Shown piece after piece: positions 1 through 10,619 of a stretch of 64,000 nucleotides of DNA. Below the pieces are notes generated by a model. It did not search any database. It saw nothing but the letters and a program-made list of their open reading frames with translations, and was not told where the DNA came from. The stretch comes from Chondrilla cf. caribensis. Taxonomy: Eukaryota > Porifera > Demospongiae > Chondrillida > Chondrillidae. How positions within the stretch are numbered: the first letter of the stretch is position 1; each line of letters starts with the position of its first letter. The translations under genes and the position numbers were made by a program. The stretch is from positions 5,353,009 to 5,417,008 of the forward strand of contig OZ026547.1 of NCBI GenBank assembly GCA_964020155.1, written 5' to 3'.

Positions 1-656
1 GTATAGGATGCCTTCTGAGCACAAATGCACATGTAGATGATGAAATTGTACACTTACAGCCTGAAAGTACACATACGAGTGTGAATAGATTCGCAATAGC
101 AAGTACGTTGAAATTTCATTCGCAAACTGGGTACATCATGAAACCTGCTGCCTCCATCCACTGAAAACGAACAATGAAAATATAAAGCGTATACACCTAA
201 GTGTGCTGCCAGTTAGATAGCTATATATTAACTACGTAATCCTACAGCGGGTTATACGATCATGATCAGCATTCCTGAAAGGTCGAAGGCAGCAAGATGA
301 TCAAATTCAAAAATATAGCCGACGGTTATCATTCATATGACAAGAATTAGTGTTTATCATTTGATCGGCAATCTTTAAACACGGAGCACTATCGCATGAC
401 TTCGGAACCAGTAGCTATATCTCTCCACTTATCATCGCACTTTCTACTTACGTGGTCCTATTACATGCAGGCCTCCATAGTCTCCATACCTTTGAATTAT
501 CTGACTATTACAACTCATTTTAAGGAGACCATGGCAAACGATCATGAACAGCTGCTCCGGAAGGCTAAACGTTTCATAATGTGATTTGCGCGTTACGATG
601 TTCATGAGCAAGAACAGAAAATATTAATATCATACTAGTTAATGAGGTACACTTAC
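1..656. other. Left edge, no supported gene
   Basis: AT-rich sequence with only short open frames. The longest, at 396-584 +, has no recognisable motif and no splice context. I see nothing to annotate. Confidence 0.5.
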
Positions 657-790
657 CTAAACCAGAAGTGTCGTTCTCCTCATCGATCCGATCCCTGCGA
701 TCCGTTAGAAGGTCATCCAACCGTACGCGACCGAGGCGCCATTTTATTGTCCAATACGTAAGCTTCCTCAGTAACTCCGATTATATCCGT
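657..790 (-). other. Possible coding exon with splice donor, minus strand
   Basis: Read on the minus strand, an open stretch of about 40 codons rich in Arg and Asp (ending ...RIDEENDTSGLG) runs into a consensus donor GTAAGT, which is ACTTAC at 651-656 on the + strand. An AAAATGGCGCC stretch, similar to YY1-type start-site motifs, lies near the 5' side, but its ATG frame closes after ten codons. The protein is not recognised. This could equally be a chance open frame beside a chance donor. Confidence 0.2.
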
Positions 791-804
791 AAACTCCATT
801 GCTT

Positions 805-1022
805 CACAAATTTGGGGACGTAATATGAATATCGGGACACAAATTTGTGGACGCATATATTATGTGTGCTATATTGAATACTGGGACACAAATTTGTGGA
901 CGCATATGCTATAATGAATACTGGGACATAAATTTGTGGATGCATATGCTATAAAGAATACTGGGACACAAATTTGTGGACGCATATGCTATAATGAATA
1001 CTGGGACAAAAATTTGAGGACT
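805..1022. repeat. 40-bp tandem repeat, about five copies
   Basis: The unit GAATACTGGGACACAAATTT followed by GTGGACGCATATGCTATAAT recurs head to tail with a few substitutions. The first and last copies are diverged and one unit carries a small insertion. It ends about 65 bp before the candidate exon at 1088. It has no coding frame. Confidence 0.85.
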
Positions 1023-1087
1023 TCTGTTCATTGCATAATAATGCATTCATATTAAATCACATAGTACTATCTTCTTGTTCAATATAG

Positions 1088-1435
1088 GTCTCCATTGGAA
1101 CCAGGAACTGTGTCGTTGGGGTTGAAGACACCACATCCCTTCGTGCTGGTTCCCTTGTAGCAGTTAACGTAGCAGATTATCCACCGCCATGCATAGGGAG
1201 GGTTCTTAGTCTCAATGGTGATGGGACCATTGTGGTTGGATGGCTGAAAGGTGGATACAACAAAGTCTGGAGTGACTGGATGGTACCAGATGTTGCAGAT
1301 TGCAGACGGAAGGTGCAATGGAGAGACACCTTACAAAGGAACTCCATTATCTTGTATGATTTTACACTAACGAAATGTAACCACCTAAAGAAAGAGACAG
1401 TTATGTACTTAAAAGAACACTATGAATCATTGTAA
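1088..1435 (+). CDS. Candidate 3'-terminal exon of an unidentified protein (SH3/Tudor-like segment)
   Basis: After a pyrimidine-rich run and acceptor ATATAG at 1082-1087, one frame stays open for 115 codons to a TAA at 1433. The middle part (GSLVAVNVADYPPPCIGRVL, then IVVGWLKGGYNKVWSDW) has the beta-rich 'function residue, turn, W' pattern of small SH3-like or Tudor-like barrels, as also seen at the C-termini of some transposon proteins. The rest (ILYDFTLTK..., then a Lys/Glu helix ending YESL) looks like an ordinary soluble C-terminus. No upstream exon was found in the window, so the gene would have to begin farther left or be a fragment. Reading the opposite strand gives a shorter frame of 79 codons, which I consider its shadow. 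The domain call is inference. Confidence 0.4.
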   Translation, partial: VSIGTRNCVVGVEDTTSLRAGSLVAVNVADYPPPCIGRVLSLNGDGTIVVGWLKGGYNKVWSDWMVPDVADCRRKVQWRDTLQRNSIILYDFTLTKCNHLKKETVMYLKEHYESL

Positions 1436-2710
1436 TGTTTACACAAACTGATTATAGAAGTCATTGTAGCAAATTTTGCATTGCAATGTAAAGTATAAAT
1501 TGATATAAAATGAGTGAAATTCTTGGTCCAGACAATAATTTTGTGGAATCAGTTGAATATATAAAGCTGAATTCTTGATATTTGCTTAAATTTTGATGAT
1601 TTTCAAGGAACCAATCATTATAAGAATAGGACAGTCATTCCAAGAAGCTGTTGAGTGTATTTATGTAGAGAAGCGTCCGTCCATGAACGAGAGCCATTGC
1701 CGAATTATGCAGCTGGGAGTTTGGTGCACTTTGTTAGAGAAAAAATCCCACGCTTTTGATCGAATTCCTTCATTCGTTTTCTCAAGACAGTCATTCTATC
1801 ACAAGGTAGTAACTCGATAATAGGGCTATAGTCTAGGACAGTTTCAGGTCGATAGCAGCTTCCTTGGCCGAGATAATCGGAGACATTCTGCTCCCTATTA
1901 GCTTAAGAATAACTTCCTTGCTTCAATTTGATCTAATTTGTTCGTGCGTTTTCTCAAGACGCTCATTTTTATTACTAGGCAGTAGTACATTGATAGAGCT
2001 ATAGTCAACGGCAGTTTCGAGTCAATTGGGGCTTCCGCAATCGATATATATATGGAATTTTTGCTCCCTATTCTATGATGCAGGCATTATTGGCTGTTTA
2101 GGGTACTGACACAAATTGGCATCATTCGCGTATAATCAGTTAATGAGGCAATCTCCTTTGAGGTTTCCCACCTTCCCACACAATTTAAAGCAGAAAATTC
2201 CCCTTGGCAGAAAGAATCACGTATCTAATTGTAGATTAGGCTCCTCAGGGACTCTAATCATTTAGAATCCTTGTGACGACTATTGATCATTTCACAAATC
2301 TATGTTCTTAATCATTCAACAACCACAAAGAAGACTACAAAACTCATCAAGCAGTACATGATGTTCTTACAGGTTAATCTAAGAAAAAGTGTACAGTTGA
2401 AGTTTAGAACAGAACCAATAACTGCACATTCCAAAGTGCCTGCACATGAGCGCACTGAACAGATGTCCTTTTGGCAACATTCTGATCGCAAGCCTTTTCT
2501 AAGGCACAGTTTCTTGGTTTTCAAGATCGTTCTGTGCAATTCCTTTGTCGCAGCTCAGTGCATGTCTGTTTCGATCAGTAACCCAGTCTCTTGAACACTG
2601 GACAGCCTACTTGGTCTGGTTATAGGCACTCTGAAGGAACAGAACAATCTCTCAGGGATTTCAGATATTCTTGCCAACTGGCAGTCCAAATTTCCATGTT
2701 TCCTGCTGTT
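1436..2710. other. Intergenic, one diverged tandem duplication
   Basis: Mostly AT-rich sequence. Segments 1768-1905 and 1935-2072 are two diverged copies of a unit of about 167 bp; both contain TTTTCTCAAGAC and end TGCTCCCTATT. The minus strand of the first copy is open for about 60 codons (including PETVLDYSPIIELLPCDRMT) and the second shows related but frame-broken residues, so a decayed coding duplication is possible. Nothing else is supported. Confidence 0.35.
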
Positions 2711-2711
2711 C

Positions 2712-2837
2712 TTGGTTCTTAATAGTCTCGGACACTTCAATGAACAGTTGTTCTTGGCTCTCAGTAGTCTCGGTCTCTTCAATAAACAGTTGTTCTTGGC
2801 TCTCAGTAGTCTTGGATGCTTTAATGAACAGTTGTTC
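2712..2837 (-). repeat. 42-bp tandem repeat, three units, open on the minus strand
   Basis: Three head-to-tail 42-nt units. On the minus strand they read as 14-residue repeats of the form EQLFIEETETTESQ, within an open frame of 72 codons (2879 to 2661). The acidic, low-complexity translation is not recognised. It may be part of an exon or only a minisatellite. Confidence 0.6.
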
Positions 2838-3147
2838 TTCCTCTGAATCTTCTAAGTATGGGTTGGCTAGCGGATACAAGTTGAAGAGATCCAGATCAAA
2901 ATGAACTGTTGGATCTATGGTCTTGAGAAGATCAGGCTCTAGATCTTCTCACTCCTAAGTTCACATTCATTTTGTACTGGTCTAAATCAGTTAATCCCCT
3001 CCCCTCATGATCCTCGCGGTTTAGAATCTCTTGGGGTCGGCAATAAACTTACATGTAAAGATTACTAATTAGAAACCTCTACCTCTACCTAGGGGTTAAT
3101 AATTATTATTATAGGATAAGGATTCATTGCTGTGTGAGTATCCATGA

Positions 3148-3300
3148 GTAACAAGAGTTGTTGAGCATAGTCACAGCCAATAATTCAATAAAACACAGGA
3201 CATTTCTATCCGTAGATGCCGCTGAAGAAGACCTACAGATCTTAACGACCTGTGTCATATTGAATTATTGGCTGTGATTACGCTCAGTAATTCTTGTTAC
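3148..3300. repeat. Inverted-repeat (foldback) element, 52-bp arms
   Basis: Left arm 3148-3199 and right arm 3249-3300 are reverse complements at about 45 of 52 positions; both contain CACAGCCAATAATTCAATA on one strand or the other. The 49-bp spacer contains CTGAAGAAGACCTACAG. It looks like a small foldback element or MITE. No clear target-site duplication was found. Confidence 0.65.
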
Positions 3301-3329
3301 CAATAATTATTGGTAGCCTCTACTTATGC

Positions 3330-5800
3330 ATGAGTAATTACATCACAGAGCACAGAGCTGACTGTATAGGTCACAAATTGGTGACCTCAATTTACACTTG
3401 CATCATTATAGTCTCATAGGCTGATGATGTCATGCATTAAGGGGCTTGCTGCTGAAGTGATTAGTGTTAAATTGCAAAATTAAATACCAATGAATTTGTC
3501 TCTGGGAATATTGATTTCCCAGAAAACGACAAAGTGTTGAGTACTAATACCTACATAAAGGGAATTTCAAGCCCTTACTGCACCAATTTCATAACCTTCA
3601 GCAATAAGTTATTTACTATATACCCTGCTCTAAATCATGCCAGTATCTAATGTACTCACCTATTTCCCTTGGTCTCATTACCATACCGGACAAAGAGAAA
3701 AGCAGCTTTGCCTGTCGCGGTCACATACAAGCATATAATACAGTCTGAATAATAATTGCAGCTTATTCATCTTGTAATTCGAAGTAACAGTGTGACGAAG
3801 CCCTAATATCTGTGTGAATGTGAAGGTCATTTTAATTAAAAGGATGGCAGTTCAATGAAAATGATTATAATTTAATTGTTTATTTGTAATATTGAAAGAC
3901 ATTTACTGTTTATCTATATATGTAGTAGTGGTTCGGTTTTCTGGAGGTGACCTAATTTACTGTTCATGTATAAGGCATGCTCTTCCAATACTAGTGTGCT
4001 TGGTAATCTGATGGTATAATGTAACATACATCTGTACCTGGCAGTTCTTGCAATAGCTCTTTCGATTTCCTGGCACTGATTGTATGGGGGTCACCCAGTT
4101 CTTCGCATGAATGCTGGTTGCACTGGTTGGCTGCCACATCTCCTCCTTACACCTACTACAAAATCCAATCCTGTGACATTACAGCTTTGTTAGTATATTT
4201 GTCATTTACCTTTGAAAAGTAATAGACAATCTTGGCTAAGCATATATATAAACTAGGGTAATGATGCTTGTTCTGATACTGCACATGGTATGCAAACCTC
4301 TGTACTCTGCACAGCTTAGGAGAGCCACATCAGACACTGTCCGAACTACAGGGGACCTGTTGAAATTGAACACCTTTACATTAGAACCACCTACCCACTG
4401 TTTCAATTCAACTACGCATAAAGCGGCTCTGTAAAAGTCTACCAATGTGTGTCAATTTTAGGAGGTTCGTCTGGTAGAATTCTTTGCTGATTTTTTCTGT
4501 TACAGAAGTAGCAAGCCTAAGCATGTTGATTTGCATAGAATCCTGTACTTGTGGGAAGATAAACAGACTGTACTACATAGCAGACCACATTGACTTGACA
4601 GGGAACCAAGAGCTGTTGATGATACTGGATCAACTAGAACCAGAAGGAACTTATGGAAATCCAGGAACACTGGGATATGTTGAGTATATACAGGTGAGTG
4701 CCCTTTGAAGCCTTTTTCAGTCGAACCTTGCAAGTAGCAAATTCAATTATAATATGGGAAGATATACAGTAATTTCATTAGACTAAGTGGTGACACCATT
4801 GATGCATTGATAAATCAATTACAACGGACATGTCACTATAATACTGCATATGTATATCCATGAACAGTACTCCATGAACAGTCTAGAATTCAAGATGTTC
4901 AGTGACCAAGTATTTAAACTAAGTATGTTTACAGCTCACTCCAAAGATCACTAAGAAAGTACAATATGATGTGAAAACCATAATAAAATTTGCCTTGTTT
5001 GAAGAAATGTACCTTTTAGGATTGAAGGCAACTCCTAACACAAGATATTGTTGATCATTCTGATTTTTACAGTACAAAATTTGGTGAATTCTTGTTAATG
5101 CATCACCGCTTTATCCACCAAATCTTGAAATCCGCCACTATTTCCCAATACAAATGTACTGTACAAGTGCCAATGAATGGAATTTTAGTTAATCTGTCAA
5201 ACTCATTAATCGACATTTTTCTTGGAAACAACTTGTAGTGAATATTATTAACGAGTATTCACTGTAATGCTCCACATGTGAATTACTCATGTCACGTCAT
5301 GCAAATTCATATGTAATCTACAATACTAATAATTTATTTAATGTATCCTACACTATTTCCTTTTGACTTCCGGTACGGTAGATATAGGAATCCTAGGAAT
5401 TTATCATTAGAAAATACACTGCAAGAAAGAGACAGTCTATTTCAAAATGCCAGGTAATATGAGTGTGGGGCCAGCAGCCACACCAGTTTCCACACTTGAA
5501 TTATTTGCTTTACTATTCACTTCAACTTTTTAGGCTGTCAATAATGTAAAGGCCATTTGTACTTACCAAACTTTCAAATCCTGCTATAGTGTACAGAAAT
5601 AAGATGAAAGATACAAGTACATTGTACAATAATAAATTTTATTTATTCTTGTCACAGTTCCTTTTTGAGCAAAACCATGTGTACAGTTAGTAGACCAAAT
5701 ATATACCCACATATTGCCCTTAAGTCATGGTAGTGCATTGGAAAATGAACAGCACGTATAGTCATTGACTATTTATTCAACTTACCACACATAGATCCCG
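3330..5800 (+). repeat. Duplicated upstream block of collagen gene A
   Basis: Non-coding sequence that recurs, diverged, before most genes of the array (near 10.7, 22.1, 28.7, 33.8, 42.0, 47.0 and 59.8 kb). Landmarks are the string GCTGGTTGCACTGGTTGGCTG near 4110, a bi-directional 'ACACTGTC...GAACTACAGG' stretch near 4330, the relic exon at 4506-4693, and TAAATCAATTACAATGGACA-type sequence near 4810. It shows that flanks were duplicated with the genes. Confidence 0.75.
4506..4693 (+). pseudogene. Relic or cryptic collagen-like exon upstream of gene A
   Basis: Bounded by a good acceptor (TTTTTTCTGTTACAG) and a consensus donor (CAG|GTGAGT). One frame is open and reads through ESCTCGK, then GNQELLMILDQLEPEG and GTYGNPGTLG. 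In sister copies the same place reads GPQGTSGHPGALGD, five Gly-X-Y triplets, so a Cys-x-Cys followed by a short collagen run is the likely ancestral form. It lies 1.6 kb before the ATG and upstream of the TATA box, so it is probably not part of the collagen transcript. A decayed exon 2 of an ancestral copy or an independent small exon are both possible. Confidence 0.45.
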
Positions 5801-5834
5801 AAATGTATGGACAAGCTAGTTAAGTAAAGTTAAG

Positions 5835-6037
<203 letters not shown>

Positions 6038-6153
6038 ATACGCACATACCACAAAGAAGAACGAAACACCACTACCCCACACATGGGAATCAACTCGTTT
6101 ACACCAAAGCAGAATTACTAAGGATTCCACAATTACATGGTGTATGGGTAGGA

Positions 6154-6190
6154 ATATTCATTGATCAAACCTCAAAACCATAATGAATAT
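6154..6190 (+). promoter_or_regulatory. Conserved dyad upstream of TATA box, gene A
   Basis: ATATTCATT at 6154-6162 and its reverse complement AATGAATAT at 6182-6190 flank a 19-bp spacer, about 30 bp before the TATA box. The same pair occurs before B, D, F, I and J, with one arm weakened before C, E and H. AT-rich dyads of this kind suit a dimeric or homeodomain-type factor; that is inference. Confidence 0.45.
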
Positions 6191-6220
6191 CTTTAAAAGT
6201 GGCACTGTTCTCCCTTTGAC

Positions 6221-6227
6221 TATAAAA
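6221..6227 (+). promoter_or_regulatory. TATA box, gene A
   Basis: TATAAAA, 74 bp before the ATG. All other copies with an intact 5' end have a TATA-like string 72-78 bp before the ATG, so the start site is probably near 6250. Confidence 0.75.
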
Positions 6228-6294
6228 ACTGCCAGTTCTTGTGGTTACCACTACTAACACCGAGAAATATAGTGCATAGACACTAGCTTCAGTT

Positions 6295-8115
6295 ATGGCT
6301 CCAAGTATTCAGGTGTTCGTACAAGTTGCTTTTTTGTGCTGTGTGGTGACCTCCAGTATGGCGAGTATCCCTGATTGGCCAAAGGCATTCTCACAACTTG
6401 AAAACAAAGTGAATGTGCAACAAGAAGAAATAAAGTCACTCCACCAAATAATAGAACAGTTGGAGAAGAGACTGGAACAACTTGAAGTGAAAGGTGAGTT
6501 TGGTGATGTTCATGTGCAGCCTCAAATCCGTACTCCTCATTCCTGTTAGTCAGGACCTCCCTCCTTTTGGAGTATGTTTATCTGCTTCATTGTATCATGT
6601 CTTTCTGAGTCAGTCAATATTAAGCCACTACATGAGTAATTATACAATGTTGAATTCCACCAGTACTGGTGGAGTACAATATATTCCAAGAATTTCTAAT
6701 ATCCCTGTGGATTGGAAGTAAGATGTACAGGAATGTACTACTTTGTGTGGCAGTTAAAAATATTTTTTGGAGGTAAAAAGGAAACTTTGGGCCGCTTTCT
6801 TGAACCAGAATTGCTTTAGTGCCTTTTTTCAGTTCAGAGAACCTTCACAATATATGTTATGTTAGGAGAATCTTCTGGACTCGAGACATCATAGTTATTC
6901 AATTTTTATTTCTCACCAATTTCAATATCAGCCTTTTTCCACACAGTATACAACATGTGGGGATGTATTTTGTGCAGATAGCTGGTGAACCTAGATCATG
7001 TCAAACAAGTATTTATAGTTTGAAAACTCATGGAGTTATTGCCTCATGCATGTGAAATACTTGAGCATACGCATCATTCTTATGCTGATATCTATATATT
7101 TAATGATATTATATGTACACAAATTTATTATACTACATCTTTCAGATAAGCGAGATATACTGAAAGTTATTCCATATTATTTCAACATAATTGTGAATGT
7201 ATGCAAAAGTGTACACAGCGTGGATGATCACTTGGATCTCCCAAGCAACAAAATTAATCCATTTCTAGTCTATGTGACTGGTACATAACATAGAGCAGAG
7301 AAAAAATAAAATCACTTCTCCGTACAGGAGAATCTGTGACTACCTGTTATCTCAGGGATATTTGGTAGCCCAATTTCCATATTAATTACTTTTTGTCACA
7401 TCAATCATGTTGCTCATTTGGATAATATAGACTCATTGTTCTTTCAACAGATAAACTCCTGGAAAGAAGTAGACGACAAGATGTTTGCAATTGTCCACTT
7501 GGACCAAAAGGGGCTAGAGGAACACCGGGACTGAATGGGATAAATGGAACAAAGGGTGAAAAGGGAGACCCAGGGCAACATGGGGACAGGGGTGACAATG
7601 GAGAACTAGGTCTGCCAGGACCCCAAGGACTAAATGGAACAAAAGGTGAACGTGGTTATACAGGAGAACCAGGGAATGTTGGGCCGAAAGGTGAATCAGG
7701 AATGAAAGGAGACACAGGAGTGCCAGGACTTAATGGAACAAAGGGTGAACGTGGAGAAAAAGGACAACCAGGGAATATTGGACAGAAAGGTGAACCAGGA
7801 ATGAAAGGAGAGCAAGGTCCAAGAGGTAAGAAGGGAAAGCGAGGGGAAAAAGGGGTGCCAGGAATATCAGGATCACCAGGTCATAATGGAACAAAAGGTG
7901 AACAAGGGGAAAAAGGACAACGCGGGAATATTGGACAGAAAGGTGAACCAGGACGTAAAGGAGAGCAAGGACCACAGGGACTTAATGGAACAGAGTGTAA
8001 ACTAGAAAGTGATGCACCGAAAGGTCCAGGACAAACAATTTCACCAACACCTGCAATTTCACCAACCCAAGTTACACGTTCACCAACACTTACAGGACCA
8101 CCACATAATAGCTAA
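6295..8115 (+). CDS. Collagen array gene A: coiled-coil, furin-site, short-chain collagen
   Basis: Exons 6295-6493 and 7451-8115 (donor AAAG|GTGAGT, acceptor TTTCAACAG), phase-1 intron of 957 bp, predicted 287 residues. Residues 1-23 are a signal peptide ending near SMA|S. Residues 32-66 form a heptad coiled coil (FSQLENKVNVQQEEIKSLHQ...) that could nucleate the trimer. Residues 72-75 are RSRR, a furin consensus, just before C79-N-C81. A Gly-X-Y helix runs from about 84 to 248 with repeated GLNGTKGE; it is closed by NGTEC, and a 39-residue Ser/Thr/Pro tail follows. It contains one RGD (in GDRGDNG). It has no C1q, NC1 or transmembrane domain. Likely a secreted structural or matrix collagen; which structure it forms is unknown. 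The start is set by homology to all sister copies. Confidence 0.85.
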
Positions 8116-8494
8116 TATACTGCATCTACCATCCATTGATCTGGAGGTGGAGCTCAAATACTTCATGCAATTGCTAGCCATATGCCATATGTTGTTAATG
8201 TTTAATTGCATTTTACCTGTTGTGAAAATTGATATAATAGCACCGTAATTACTATCTATCAAACAACACCATTATAACTGTAATAATAATAATAATAATA
8301 ATAGAGATTAAATCAAGCATGAAATATATAATCCAATAACAATAGCAATTATAAGTCTTAGAATGTTATAATCAAACACAGCATGCAACAAACCTAGACG
8401 TACATATGCATTTGAATGTTATCTATCTAGGTGTACCACATGACCTTCTGCCATGGCAAGATCAGCTGCACTCATATCCACTCAGCTAGGATAA
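8116..8494. other. 3' flank of gene A
   Basis: AT-rich 3' flank, alignable by eye with the flanks after B, D and G. It holds a short (TAA)n run near 8281-8302 and the string GCATGCAACAAACCTAGACGT shared with those copies. It probably contains the 3' UTR; no clear AATAAA was assigned. Confidence 0.5.
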
Positions 8495-9065
8495 TGGTGT
8501 GATGACCTTGATCTCTGGAGGTACTGACCGACAATCTCAAGATGGCAAAACTGAGGCAACAATGAAGCATCCTCAATACGATACTGTAGGTCAAGTGGTG
8601 TTTCACAGCCTGCAGAGAAACAATGTTACAAATATGGCAGGTTCAGTTTCACAAATCCTTCCCTCATATTTAAGTCTTATCTCACGTTCATGATGCCTGT
8701 AGCATGTAGCGGTCTGGAGAGATTTGTTTGATTCCCCCCAAAAAACCACTTACCACAACATCTAGTTTATAATTAGGATCAACATTAGTGGCAGCACTGA
8801 AGGTCGAGAGTGTGTGCCCACCAAAGGTTACAGATGTGGCTCAATGCAGACATCATGGCAAACTTCTGTAAGAAGATTGGCCACATTATCACAGACTGGT
8901 AGTTCCACCTGTGGGGCAAGTCAAAGCATGCTCTGTGTTAACGATGGGTCCACAAGCACATTCACTATGTAGGTTGGTGGGTGTCCATCCATAGCCAAGA
9001 CAGAGTACATCATGCACAGAAAGGGGCCTTTATGGAGGGCAAACCCATGAGCAGTGATGGGAAGT
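8495..9065 (-). pseudogene. Decayed retroelement ORF, C-terminal domain (type i)
   Basis: On the minus strand, reading from 9065 to 8495, broken frames resemble the C-terminal part of a retroelement polyprotein common in marine invertebrate genomes: a region like 'RDALCLxYGW', a CxCG...HALTCPTGG zinc-finger-like motif, then RxNE. The same fragment lies after B, D and G, where it reads more clearly. It is full of stops and frameshifts. Family assignment is from memory of similar proteins. Confidence 0.5.
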
Positions 9066-9229
9066 GCAGTTAACCGGCTGTAGGCTCCCTTCTCACTGGT
9101 TAATTCAACAGATCTAGCACCCAGATGGCATAGACCAGTATGGGTTACGTGGATTCCTTTTCCTTATACTCTTTCTGCTTCCATGTGGTATTTTTCCATT
9201 CACAAATAAACTTCTTCTTTTGTAATTCA

Positions 9230-9990
9230 CAGTATAGTCTTAATCTGGGCCTACCGCAGCTAGTCTATCCCACCAGGATTGAAGTTGGCTTATATGTCCT
9301 CCTGCTAAGGCAACATCAGCAAACCATACTTGTTTGACTCCTGTAGAACAAACAGCTTTGATGAGTGGTGTAACACCCAGGGCATACATAGCCATGGCCA
9401 ATGGATCACCCTGGGTGCTTCCCTTTTTGGAGAGGATAATCTCATTATCCATAGAGTTCCGCTTTCAAAAAGTAAATGCCGACTAGTGCTGTGGCAATGC
9501 TGTGGCAATTTTTTTTTTACTTTGTACAAGGTGGTAGCACAATGAGGATGTTGAAGGCATTATTAGTGTCAATCAGTAATGCTCCCTCACATTCCTCACC
9601 CTCAAAAATTGATTTTACTTTATGTAAGGCTGCCTCACAGACTCCATTTTGGTCTGCACATAGCAGAAGTGCACCCACTGCAGATTGAGTGTCAGATCTG
9701 GTCACACTTAGTATGGTCTTACTGACAATTTGGCAGAAAACTGCAGATGCCAATAGGACATACTCATGGCTTTTTATTGAGCGTAATCAGATGGCAGGCA
9801 ATAAATGCTGATAGACCAGAAGGGCCAACCATTGAAGTGCAGATTTGCTTTGTCAAGGCGCTAGAGCATCACGGAAGGCTTTTGACATGTCATTAAAGGT
9901 TGTGCACATACGGCATCAGTGTTTTGCATCCAACCCGGATGGTCCAGTAGACCCTTGAACTCAGTGGCAAACTGAGCACATTAGTTGGCC
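9230..9990 (-). pseudogene. Decayed reverse transcriptase fragment (type ii retroelement)
   Basis: Minus-strand frames, in order from 9990 to 9230, give GPSGLSAFIACHLITLNKK, then SDTQSAVGALLLCADQNG, then GALLIDTNNAFN, then GSTQGDPLAMAMYALGVTPL and KQVWFADVALAGG. These match the palm motifs of a non-LTR-type reverse transcriptase; the catalytic F-A-D-D is F-A-D-V here. Several stops and frameshifts separate the pieces, so the copy is dead. Type ii C-terminal fragments are present at 39.1 and 50.2 kb. Confidence 0.65.
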
Positions 9991-10189
9991 ATTGATTCTG
10001 TCAGAGTATGGGATGTTATTCCTGAGAGTGTGATGATTCCGGGAGAAGACTGTATGGGTGTGTGTTGAGTCTGTGGAGTTTGGTATGGATGATTAATAAT
10101 TATTATTAATACATATTTTATATGTATCAATAATTTAATAGATATTGCCATTTGAAGCACATTATTATGCATGCCGTTGAAGTATTTTT

Positions 10190-10600
10190 TAACTTTCATT
10201 CAGCAAATTGACATTCATTAGCATATATCATGGATCAATAGATTCTATGACATTTGCAAATAATTTGAAACATTATAGCTTCTATGGAATTGAAATCCAT
10301 GAGAAGAAACAATTATATTTTGTGTACTATATTTCCCAATAATATAATTCTATATGTTGATATAGTCAGATTCATGACAGTAATAATAAACATTGAGTAT
10401 ATTGCAAATTGATGGATACCAAACATGTATGCAATTAGTGTAATGTTACAATGAATCGTCTGCTGGTACCTGAGAGGATAAATTATCCATCTGCATTCCT
10501 GACAGTCCAGATTAGAATGAATATTTATGCAATTTCTGGCAATAAATCCTGTAAAGGTCAAGTTGAATTGCAACAATGATACATATACGATATATTATAT
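10190..10600. repeat. Duplicated 3' intergenic block, copy 1
   Basis: Shares long similarity with 16735-17095, 33000-33395 and 46345-46760, and partly with 59441-59575. Common strings are CTATATGTTGATATAGTC(A/G)GATTC and the run around CATTCCTGACAGT. It is non-coding and marks unit boundaries of the array. Confidence 0.75.
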
Positions 10601-10619
10601 TATTCAGGTAGAAGTTATT

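Noticed and set aside
1079..1318. 79-codon minus-strand frame with several Cys and Trp
   Set aside because: It overlaps a longer + strand frame (1088-1435) that begins at a splice acceptor and has a better protein-like composition.
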